Source of the DNA: JASFUX01 sp050050115 | Lineage (GTDB): Bacteria; Pseudomonadota; Alphaproteobacteria; Caulobacterales; Maricaulaceae | Assembly (NCBI GenBank): GCA_050050115.1 | Contig: JASFUX010000156.1 | Span: forward strand, 1-8,190 | Direction of reading: 5' to 3' | Length of the DNA stretch: 8,190 nucleotides | Shown: positions 1 through 5,040 of the stretch, one piece after another | Numbering within the stretch: the stretch's first letter is position 1 | Layout of the letters: every line of letters begins with the position of its first letter | Position numbers and translations under genes: made by a program | Notes under the pieces: generated by a model | What the model was told of the DNA's origin: nothing | What the model saw: only the letters and a program-made list of their open reading frames with translations | Databases searched by the model: none

Positions 1-1196
1 TCGGAATCGACCGGCTGCTCGAGGACCCCAAGCTGCGCGCGCCGCTTGAGGGCAAGCGCGTCGCCTTGCTTGCGCACCCCGCCTCGGTGACGGCGGATCT
101 GAACCATTCGCTCGACGCGCTAGCGGCCTGCGGCGAGGTCCAGCTCTCGGCCGCCTTCGGTCCGCAGCACGGCATCAAAGGCGACAAGCAGGACAACATG
201 GTGGAGTCGGGCGACTTCACCGATCCGGTTCACGGCGTTCCAGTGTTCAGCCTCTACGGCGAAGTGCGCCGGCCGACGGACGAGATGATGGCGACGTTCG
301 ACGTCCTGCTCGTCGATCTGCAGGATCTCGGCTGCCGCATCTACACCTTCATCACGACGCTGCTCTACGTGCTCGAAGCGGCGGCCGCGCATGGCAAGTC
401 GGTGTGGGTGCTCGACCGGCCGAACCCCGCGGGCCGGCCGGCGGAGGGCCTGACGCTGCGTCCCGGCTGGGAGAGCTTCGTCGGCGCCGGGCCGATGCCG
501 ATGCGGCATGGACTGACGCTGGGCGAGCTGGGGCTCTGGTTCATCGACACGTTCAAGCTCGACGTCGACTATCGCGTGATCGAGATGGAAGGCTGGGCGC
601 CCGACGCCGCGCCCGGCTTCGGCTGGCCGCTGGGAGAGCGGATCTGGATCAACCCGAGCCCCAATGCGCCGAACCTGCCGATGGCGCGCGCCTACGCCGG
701 CACGGTGATGCTGGAGGGAACGACGCTGTCCGAAGGGCGCGGCACCACCCGGCCGCTGGAGCTGTTCGGCGCGCCCGACATCGACGCGCGCGCGGTGATC
801 GCCGAGATGAAGGCGTTGGCGCCGGAGTGGCTCGAAGGTTGCGCGCTGCGCGACTGCTGGTTCGAACCGACGTTTCACAAGCACGTCGGCCAACTCTGTT
901 CAGGCGTGCAGATCCACGCCGAAGGCAAGTTCTACGACCACGCCGCGTTCAATCCCTGGCGGCTGCAGGCGCTGGCGTTCAAGGCGATCCGCCGTCTTTA
1001 TCCGGACTATGAGCTATGGCGAGATTTCCCTTACGAGTATGAACTCGGCAAGCTCGCCATCGACGTGATCAACGGCGGACCCGCTTTGCGCGAATGGGTC
1101 GACGACGCGGCCTCGACGCCGGCCGACCTCGATGCGCTCGCTGCAGCGGACGAGCAGGCGTGGGTGGCGGAGCGGGCTGCGCATTTGCGATACTAG
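1..1196 (+). CDS. NamZ-like exo-beta-N-acetylmuramidase (DUF1343, GH171 family), 5' end cut by window
   Basis: The reading frame is open from the first complete codon at base 3, before any start, and shows the family's usual opening (GIDRLLEDP... then GKRVALLAHPASVT). The true start and any signal peptide therefore lie outside the window. About 397 residues are visible, close to full family length. Recognisable DUF1343 motifs in order are: GPQHGIKG followed by QDNM.ES, the DLQDLG.RIYTF segment, LDRPNP.GR, PMRHGLTLGEL, NPSPNAPNLP, EGTTLSEGRGTTRP.E, and a C-terminal region with DFPYEYE and LAIDVINGG. In the characterised family (Bacillus subtilis NamZ/YbbC) the enzyme releases N-acetylmuramic acid from the non-reducing end of peptidoglycan fragments, feeding cell-wall recycling. 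Here the motif usually read EHG is QHG (Gln at 165-167), which marks a different subgroup, so the exact substrate is inferred. The next gene follows after 29 bases and may share its transcript. Confidence 0.9.
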   Translation, partial: GIDRLLEDPKLRAPLEGKRVALLAHPASVTADLNHSLDALAACGEVQLSAAFGPQHGIKGDKQDNMVESGDFTDPVHGVPVFSLYGEVRRPTDEMMATFDVLLVDLQDLGCRIYTFITTLLYVLEAAAAHGKSVWVLDRPNPAGRPAEGLTLRPGWESFVGAGPMPMRHGLTLGELGLWFIDTFKLDVDYRVIEMEGWAPDAAPGFGWPLGERIWINPSPNAPNLPMARAYAGTVMLEGTTLSEGRGTTRPLELFGAPDIDARAVIAEMKALAPEWLEGCALRDCWFEPTFHKHVGQLCSGVQIHAEGKFYDHAAFNPWRLQALAFKAIRRLYPDYELWRDFPYEYELGKLAIDVINGGPALREWVDDAASTPADLDALAAADEQAWVAERAAHLRY

Positions 1197-1225
1197 AGTC
1201 CGCCGGCGCGGCATGGAGATCGCCG

Positions 1226-1633
1226 ATGGAGACCGAACCTCACGAAGCAGACCCGCGTCCCGCGCCCGATCGCGCGACGCTGATCCGCGACGTCGTCTTG
1301 TTTCAGTTCAAGCTGGTGGCCGACGGCGTGCGCGACATCGTCCTCTCGCCGCTGTCGATCATCGCCGCCATCATCAGCTTGGCGAAGAGCAACCCGCATC
1401 CGGGCACGGAGTTCTACGATCTTCTTCGCGTCGGCCGGCGCACTGACCGCTGGATCAACCTCTTCGGCGCCGCCGGGCGGGTTCATGGACCTAGCGACGA
1501 GGACGGCGCCGACGACCCGGACATCGACAAGATCGCCGGCGAGGTCGAGCGGGTCGTCGTCGACCAGTACAACAAGCGCCGGAACGGACGGCCGGGCGGC
1601 GGCGCGCCGGGCGATGGGCCGGACGCAGGCTGA
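1226..1633 (+). CDS. Small hypothetical membrane-associated protein (135 aa)
   Basis: I cannot assign a named family. The ATG is chosen because GGAG lies 8 bases upstream; a longer in-frame version would run back into the preceding NamZ gene. The protein has a charged, proline-rich N-terminus (residues 1-17) and an amphipathic helix (about 18-36, LIRDVVLFQFKLVADGVRD). A hydrophobic stretch with a helix-breaking SPLS follows (about 38-53, IVLSPLSIIAAIISLA). Then come a basic segment (RVGRRTDRW), an acidic linker (89-103), a short helix (103-119) and a Gly/Pro/Arg-rich disordered tail. The LFQFKLVADGVRD-LSPLS pattern resembles conserved hypothetical proteins of proteobacteria that I recall only generally, so I give no function. 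A single short membrane segment or hairpin at the inner membrane is likely. It sits 29 bases after the NamZ gene on the same strand and stops 4 bases before the convergent NIPSNAP stop codon. Confidence 0.75.
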   Translation: METEPHEADPRPAPDRATLIRDVVLFQFKLVADGVRDIVLSPLSIIAAIISLAKSNPHPGTEFYDLLRVGRRTDRWINLFGAAGRVHGPSDEDGADDPDIDKIAGEVERVVVDQYNKRRNGRPGGGAPGDGPDAG

Positions 1634-1637
1634 CCCG

Positions 1638-2468
1638 TTACTTCAAAGGCGAATAGTCCGTCGGCTCGAGCATCACCGAGTCCACCCCGCCTTCGACCAG
1701 GATCGGGCCCCGGGCGTTCGACTCCTCAGCCACTCTTTGCCACTCGGCGTCCTGGGAGAAGGCCCGGAAGGAGGCGTTGCGGGTCGCCGGATCGGCGTGG
1801 GCGAGGAGGTAGACGAGGGTGTTCGCCGCGCCCTCCTGGTCGTCCATCAGGGAGAAGTAAGCGACGTTGTTCATCCCGTGGCGGCGGAACAGCATGATGG
1901 TGTGGTCCGCAAACCGCTCGTGCAGGTCGTCGAGCTTGCCTTCGTTGGTCGTATAGGTGCGCAGCTCGAACACCCGAGTGCGCGGCGGCTGAACGATCTC
2001 CAGCTCGGGCGAATAGTCCGTCAGCGTCAGGAAGGTCGACTCGACGCCGGCGAGGATGCGTCCGTTGGCGTTCGAAGCCGCGGCGACTTGTTCCCATTCG
2101 GGGTCGTCGCCGAACGCTTGCCACGCTGCGTCGCGCGCCTCGCGGCTCGGGAAGGCGAGGATGTAGAAGAGGCGCTCGTCCGTTTCATCGAGGGGCGTCC
2201 AGTAGCCGATGCTGGTCATGCCGTGGCGCTCGAAGATCTCCAGGGTGTGATCGCGGAAGCGGGCCGAGAGATCGTCGAGCCGCCCCTCGGCGGCGGTGTA
2301 GACCCGCAGCTCATAGACCCAGTCGCGCATGTCGGAAGTCGGCTCGGCTTGGCCCGGCAGGCTCGCGCAGCCGGCTGCGGCTATAAACGCCGCCGCAGCG
2401 AGAACCGCCGTCAGCTGGCGGATCAAAACGCGCCGCGCGGCGGCGACCTTCGTATGAAACAGGGTCAC
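1638..2468 (-). CDS. Tandem NIPSNAP-domain lipoprotein (276 aa)
   Basis: Two NIPSNAP (dimeric alpha/beta-barrel, ferredoxin-like) domains occupy about residues 51-154 and 166-274. They align clearly: VYELRVYTAAEGRLDDL..RF.DHT..IF.RHGM against VFELRTYTTNEGKLDDL..RF.DHT..LF.RHGM, each ending in TDYSP. A 15-base stretch encoding the TDYSP region is identical in both copies (1648-1662 and 2008-2022). The start is taken as the GTG at 2466-2468 because GGGAG lies 8 bases upstream; an 11-codon longer GTG start at 2501 lacks this. The N-terminus has a basic region with paired arginines (R12-R13), a hydrophobic core, then AAGC with Cys34, a relaxed lipobox, so it is probably a periplasm-facing lipoprotein. 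RRVLI also faintly resembles a Tat motif. NIPSNAP proteins have no settled enzymatic role in bacteria, so no reaction is assigned. Confidence 0.9.
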   Translation of the reverse strand: MTLFHTKVAAARRVLIRQLTAVLAAAAFIAAAGCASLPGQAEPTSDMRDWVYELRVYTAAEGRLDDLSARFRDHTLEIFERHGMTSIGYWTPLDETDERLFYILAFPSREARDAAWQAFGDDPEWEQVAAASNANGRILAGVESTFLTLTDYSPELEIVQPPRTRVFELRTYTTNEGKLDDLHERFADHTIMLFRRHGMNNVAYFSLMDDQEGAANTLVYLLAHADPATRNASFRAFSQDAEWQRVAEESNARGPILVEGGVDSVMLEPTDYSPLK

Positions 2469-2501
2469 GTTGATGTCTCCCGGATCCTTGGATCGCCCCA
2501 C

Positions 2502-2784
2502 TCGTTCGATGCGCAGCCAGCCCCCTCGAGACCGAACGCTACACCCGAGCGCCGATGCGGCGCTGCGGGGCCGGATGCTAGCAGAGGCGGGGCGCCGTCA
2601 ACCTTGATTCTTTGAAAAACGGCGCGCCGGGCCCGGCGCTTGATCAACGCCGCGGCCTGAAAAGTCATGAAAAACAAAGCGATGAGGCCGGCGCGCTGCG
2701 TGCGCGTGAACGGGTGTGCCCGAGACATGAGCGGAGCCTGTCCCGGCTATTACAAAAAAATCATCGAGAAACGATAATTTTCGA
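2502..2784. other. Intergenic stretch between the NIPSNAP gene and the small membrane-protein unit
   Basis: No firmly supported gene is present. On the minus strand an open frame of 87 codons (2728 down to 2465) overlaps the NIPSNAP start by GTGA. Its first 36 or so codons are GC-biased at the third position and encode a hydrophobic helix, while the remainder loses that bias. The stretch also carries the NIPSNAP promoter candidate and, at its right end, the AT-rich block (2751-2784) ahead of the small-protein promoter. Confidence 0.5.
2575..2601 (-). promoter_or_regulatory. Possible sigma-70-type promoter for the NIPSNAP gene
   Basis: Reading the minus strand, TTGACG (2596-2601) is followed after 15 bases by TAGCAT (2575-2580). 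Transcription would begin near 2567 and give a leader of about 100 bases before the GTG start. The spacer is shorter than the optimal 17 and the -10 box matches the consensus at four of six positions, so this is a candidate only. Confidence 0.35.
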
Positions 2785-2813
2785 TTGACGTGTGAACGCT
2801 GCTTAGTTATCGA
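2785..2813 (+). promoter_or_regulatory. Candidate promoter for the 38-codon small membrane protein
   Basis: TTGACG (2785-2790) is followed after 17 bases by TATCGA (2808-2813). The -35 match is strong and the -10 is modest. The 35 bases upstream are unusually AT-rich for this genome (a run of seven A at 2754-2760, then AATTTT at 2776-2781) and could act as an UP element. Several ATCGA/TCGAT words (2763, 2781, 2809) give overlapping inverted repeats around the promoter that could be an operator. The transcript would start near 2820. Confidence 0.45.
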
Positions 2814-2892
2814 TATTCGACAAGGACGCAGCGCTTAGGCGCGAGACGCCCGAAGCAAGATCGTTGGTCGAGCATTAACTGGAGAGTCCCCC

Positions 2893-3009
2893 ATGAGCGC
2901 CAAGGCTCAAAACAAACGTTTCCCCGTCGTCAGCGCCGCCATGTACGTGCTGGTGCTCGTCGGAACCGCGGCCGTCTTCGTCCCCTCGCTGATGCAGCTG
3001 GCCGCCTGA
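2893..3009 (+). CDS. Small single-pass membrane protein (38 aa), unrecognised
   Basis: The ORF starts at an ATG with GGAGAG six bases upstream (2881-2886), the correct position for a ribosome binding site. The product has a basic, hydrophilic N-terminus (K4, K8, R9) and one strongly hydrophobic segment, about residues 10-37 (from FPVVSAAMYVLVLVG to the C-terminus, with a proline at 31). By the positive-inside rule the N-terminus would be cytoplasmic. Nearly every codon ends in G or C after the first ten, in keeping with real genes here. A candidate promoter lies about 80 bases upstream and a strong intrinsic terminator ends at 3124, so it forms its own transcription unit of about 300 bases. 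I recognise no family. Such peptides often act as small subunits or regulators of larger membrane complexes, but nothing nearby identifies a partner. A dual-function or purely regulatory RNA is an alternative. Confidence 0.7.
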   Translation: MSAKAQNKRFPVVSAAMYVLVLVGTAAVFVPSLMQLAA

Positions 3010-3056
3010 TCGAGTTGACCCTTTCCCGCGGCCCCACCCGAATGCCGCGGGCGATG

Positions 3057-3124
3057 AAGAGGCCGGGCGGAGCCGTCCCTCCCCCCATCCGACACCCCAG
3101 GGATCCCGTCCGGCCTCTTTTTTT
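3057..3124 (+). terminator. Strong rho-independent terminator after the small membrane protein
   Basis: The left arm 3057-3070 (AAGAGGCCGGGCGG) pairs with 3106-3119 over 14 base pairs, with a single G-U wobble and no bulge. The 35-base apical part can itself pair (TCCCT at 3076-3080 with AGGGA at 3099-3103). The right arm runs into seven consecutive T (3118-3124). It lies 47 bases after the stop codon of the 38-codon ORF. No comparable T tract exists on the other strand, so it acts only rightward. Confidence 0.92.
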
Positions 3125-3311
3125 CCTCCCCGGTCCGGCGCCCGGTTTAGCGCTCGAGGGCGGCGAAATTCGCCCATTGCGCGAGACTGGCGCCGGATTT
3201 GCCCTTAGGAGCGCGGGGCGCTTCAAGATCGTTCGCGGCGTCCCGGCTTGGGCCCGGTCTCAGTGAGGCTTTAGGCCAGAGTCGCGTCAGAGTTAACGTC
3301 AGGAGCGTTCC

Positions 3312-3518
3312 ATGGTCCCCGCCGCCTCTCCAATCTCCGCTCATCCTGTTGCCTCAGGCCGCGCCGTGGCCGAGCCGATCCACGAGCTCGCCCGCGCGAT
3401 GATCCGCCAGGCGAAGCTGCTCAAGCAGTCGGGCTCCGCCGAAGACGCCCGCGAGCTTGCCGAGCGCGCCCGTGCGCTTGATCTGCTCGGCTGGTCCTAT
3501 CTCGCGCCGGCCGCCTGA
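3312..3518 (+). CDS. Small helical hypothetical protein (68 aa)
   Basis: The ATG has AGGAG at 3301-3305, six bases upstream, which supports translation. After a low-complexity Ala/Pro/Ser leader (residues 1-20), residues 21-60 form two amphipathic helices separated by SGSAED: IHELARAMIRQAKLLKQ and ARELAERARALDLLG. The spacing of small and hydrophobic residues resembles a single tetratricopeptide-like helical hairpin. The C-terminus ends in GWSYLAPAA. There is no signal peptide or membrane segment, so it is probably cytosolic. I recognise no named family. Upstream lies a terminator, so it needs its own promoter; I see no clear one in 3125-3300. Downstream, its stop codon is the first of three tandem TGA-bearing repeats. 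Confidence 0.65.
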   Translation: MVPAASPISAHPVASGRAVAEPIHELARAMIRQAKLLKQSGSAEDARELAERARALDLLGWSYLAPAA

Positions 3519-3551
3519 ATTCCGCCGCCTGAGCACTGCCGCCTGAACCTC
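3510..3551 (+). repeat. Three tandem 14-base units, each starting GCCGCCTGA
   Basis: Units begin at 3510, 3524 and 3538. The first nine bases (GCCGCCTGA) are identical in all three; the last five vary (ATTCC, GCACT, ACCTC). The first unit holds the stop codon of the 68-aa gene. Because 14 is not a multiple of 3, the three TGA triplets fall in all three forward frames. Confidence 0.85.
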
Positions 3552-3557
3552 GGCGGC
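3538..3557 (+). terminator. Possible weak terminator hairpin after the 68-aa gene
   Basis: GCCGCC (3538-3543) pairs with GGCGGC (3552-3557) around an eight-base loop and is followed by the pyrimidine-rich CCTCCCTCC and then CTTTCTTC. The stem is short and there is no continuous T run, so termination activity is uncertain. Confidence 0.3.
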
Positions 3558-3646
3558 GCCTCCCTCCAGCGCCTTTCTTCGACGCCGCTCTAGGCTGACG
3601 TCCGCGCGCCCGATCCGCTTGGCGCGCCTTGCGGGGATGTCATGTT

Positions 3647-3660
3647 AGAGCAATTGCTCT
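3647..3660. promoter_or_regulatory. Perfect 14-base palindrome, candidate operator
   Basis: AGAGCAATTGCTCT is an exact palindrome and is nearly flanked by matching TT/AA. It overlaps the -35 box of the candidate promoter for the secreted protein, which is where a dimeric repressor would bind. I do not recognise the cognate regulator. Confidence 0.5.
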
Positions 3661-3683
3661 GTAAATGCGCAAAGCGTTATAGA
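3654..3683 (+). promoter_or_regulatory. Candidate promoter of the secreted hypothetical protein
   Basis: TTGCTC (3654-3659) and TATAGA (3678-3683) are separated by 18 bases. Transcription would begin near 3690, about 40 bases before the chosen start codon. The -35 box lies inside the palindrome at 3647-3660. Confidence 0.4.
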
Positions 3684-3730
3684 ACGGGCAATAACGCCGC
3701 GCCGCGGCGACAATGCGCTCGGAGGAAATG

Positions 3731-4789
3731 GTGCGACTTTCACACGCTCTCACTATCGGAACCGCCGTAGGAACGGCTTTGACGGCCGCTCTCGTCACCG
3801 CGCCGGTCGTCGCCCAGGACTACGAGGTCCCGCACAACGCTTTCGGTCAGCCTGACGTCTCGGGCTATTGGAGCAACGTGTCGATCACGCCGTTCACGCG
3901 GAGCCGCGACCTTGGCGAGCAGGCGGTCTACACTGAAGAAGAAGTCGCCGAGCTTGAAGGCAACGTGCAGATCGAGATCGAAGAGGCCGCCGCGCCGACC
4001 GATCCGAGCGCGGACGCCGAGCACCGCAACCCCTCGACCGTGACTCGTCCCGAATTCACCGCCGCGGGCGGCGAGGTGGGCGGCTACAACCGCTTCTGGC
4101 TCGACGCCGGCGAGCAGATCATGCGCGTCAACGGCGAGCCGCGGACATCCATCCTGACCACCGCCGACGGTCAGATCCCCAGCCGCATCGAAGGCGCGCC
4201 GGGCTTCAGCCGATTTGGCGGCGGCGCCCGTCCGCGCGGCTACGTCGGCTACGAGGTCCGCTCGTACAGCGACCGTTGCATCGTGGGCTTTGGCCGCAAC
4301 ATGGGCCCGCCCATGCTGAACAACGGCTTCTACAACAACAACTACCACATCGTTCAGGCCCCGGATCATGTGCTGATCCTCACCGAAATGATCCACGACA
4401 CGCGGGTCGTTCGCCTCAACGACGAGCATCGCACCGACGACGTGCGGCCCTGGTTCGGCGATTCGATCGGCTGGTACGAAGGCGACACTCTGGTCGTCGA
4501 GACGACGAATATCCCGGAGCGCCAAGGCCTCTATGGCTCGTGGGAAAACCTGACGGTCACCGAGCGCTTCACCCGCGTCGGCGAGGATCGCGTGTTCTAT
4601 GAGTTCACGATCGAGGATCCGACGATCTGGGCCGAGCCCTGGGGCGGAGAATACGAATTCCATCCGCTCGGCGACGTGATCTACGAATACGCCTGCCATG
4701 AAGGCAACTACGCGTTGCCCGGCATCCTGCGCGCGTCGATCGCGGAGGCTGAAGAACGCGAAGCCGCGGATTCTGCGGGCGACGAATAG
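3731..4789 (+). CDS. Secreted protein of unknown function (352 aa)
   Basis: Three in-frame starts are possible: ATG 3713 (no ribosome binding site), ATG 3728 (only two bases after GGAGG) and GTG 3731 (five bases after GGAGG at 3721-3725). I prefer the GTG; it gives a compact classical signal peptide (residues 1-28, ending PVVA before QDYEV). The mature protein begins with HNAFGQPDVSGYWSN. It has an acidic, probably flexible stretch (about 63-100) and a conserved-looking core: SYSDRCIVGFGRNMGPPML, YNNNYHIVQAPDHVLILTEMIHD.R, RPWFGDSIGWYEGDTLVVETTN, and a late YEYACHEGNYALPGILR. I associate this pattern with uncharacterised exported proteins of Proteobacteria and Acidobacteria. The mature chain has just two cysteines (183 and 322), which could form a disulfide. 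No catalytic motif is evident and no function is assigned. It has its own promoter candidate and ends before a GC-rich hairpin. Confidence 0.85.
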   Translation: MRLSHALTIGTAVGTALTAALVTAPVVAQDYEVPHNAFGQPDVSGYWSNVSITPFTRSRDLGEQAVYTEEEVAELEGNVQIEIEEAAAPTDPSADAEHRNPSTVTRPEFTAAGGEVGGYNRFWLDAGEQIMRVNGEPRTSILTTADGQIPSRIEGAPGFSRFGGGARPRGYVGYEVRSYSDRCIVGFGRNMGPPMLNNGFYNNNYHIVQAPDHVLILTEMIHDTRVVRLNDEHRTDDVRPWFGDSIGWYEGDTLVVETTNIPERQGLYGSWENLTVTERFTRVGEDRVFYEFTIEDPTIWAEPWGGEYEFHPLGDVIYEYACHEGNYALPGILRASIAEAEEREAADSAGDE

Positions 4790-4825
4790 AACGTCGAGCA
4801 CGCTCTAAAGCGACTGACTGACCGC

Positions 4826-4847
4826 CCCGCCGGCACGCGCCGGCGGG
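4826..4847 (+). terminator. GC-rich hairpin after the secreted protein gene, possible terminator
   Basis: CCCGCCGGC and GCCGGCGGG form a perfect nine-base-pair stem with the four-base loop ACGC, 36 bases after the stop codon. There is no T tract, so it may pause polymerase or protect the 3' end and not terminate efficiently. Confidence 0.45.
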
Positions 4848-4953
4848 TGGACCGCGCACTGACGAGCGCCGCCCGCGGTTAACCTTGAAAAATGCAACTT
4901 TGAACGCAAACGCGCTTGCTGCTGCAGCGCACAACCTGAAATCATCTTTCCGC

Positions 4954-4974
4954 TCGGGCCGCGCGTCGGCCCGA
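4954..4974 (+). other. Perfect 8-bp hairpin in the leader of the EF-G-like gene
   Basis: TCGGGCCG and CGGCCCGA are exact inverted repeats around a five-base loop (CGCGT). It lies about 65 bases before the start codon and could be a transcript structure or a protein site. No T run follows within the next few bases, so an attenuator is not directly supported. Confidence 0.45.
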
Positions 4975-5011
4975 TCCGATTGGCGTTATTTCAGTCGGGA
5001 CGGCCCGCGGC

Positions 5012-5034
5012 CCTCCACCCCGTGATTGTGGAGG
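5012..5034 (+). promoter_or_regulatory. Hairpin that masks the Shine-Dalgarno sequence of the EF-G-like gene
   Basis: CCTCCAC (5012-5018) pairs perfectly with GTGGAGG (5028-5034) around a nine-base loop. The right arm contains the whole GGAGG ribosome binding site, which sits six bases before the ATG at 5041. In RNA this would hide the site from the ribosome and limit translation unless the stem is opened. The pairing is seen directly; a regulatory role is inference. Confidence 0.55.
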
Positions 5035-5040
5035 ACACAC

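Noticed and set aside
120..893. Long open minus-strand frame (257 codons) opposite the NamZ gene
   Set aside because: It lies wholly opposite a gene with clear family motifs, its product is Arg/His-rich low-complexity, and such antisense frames are expected in GC-rich DNA.
1634..1637. A bidirectional terminator between the convergent stops
   Set aside because: Only four bases separate the two stop codons and no stem with a T tract is visible around them on either strand.
1485..2615. Plus-strand frame of 376 codons across the NIPSNAP gene
   Set aside because: It is the antisense shadow of the NIPSNAP gene, with Arg/Val/Gly-rich product, no family resemblance and no ribosome site.
3015..3266. 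Plus-strand frame of 83 codons spanning the terminator
   Set aside because: It would have to be translated through a strong intrinsic terminator, has no ribosome site, and the product is Pro/Arg-rich without structure.
3125..3311. tRNA or structured RNA gene in the gap
   Set aside because: I found no cloverleaf, no TTCGA-type T loop with matching stem and no conserved RNA motif; the gap gives only a doubtful minus-strand coding signal.
3740..4801. Minus-strand frame of 353 codons opposite the secreted protein
   Set aside because: It mirrors the real gene's codon phase; the product is a repetitive Val/Ala/Arg/Asp mixture and the plus-strand product has a signal peptide and coherent motifs.
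5026..5040. TTG start five codons before the ATG of the EF-G-like gene
   Set aside because: The TTG lies in the leader hairpin and overlaps the ribosome binding site; the ATG at 5041 has ideal spacing from GGAGG.
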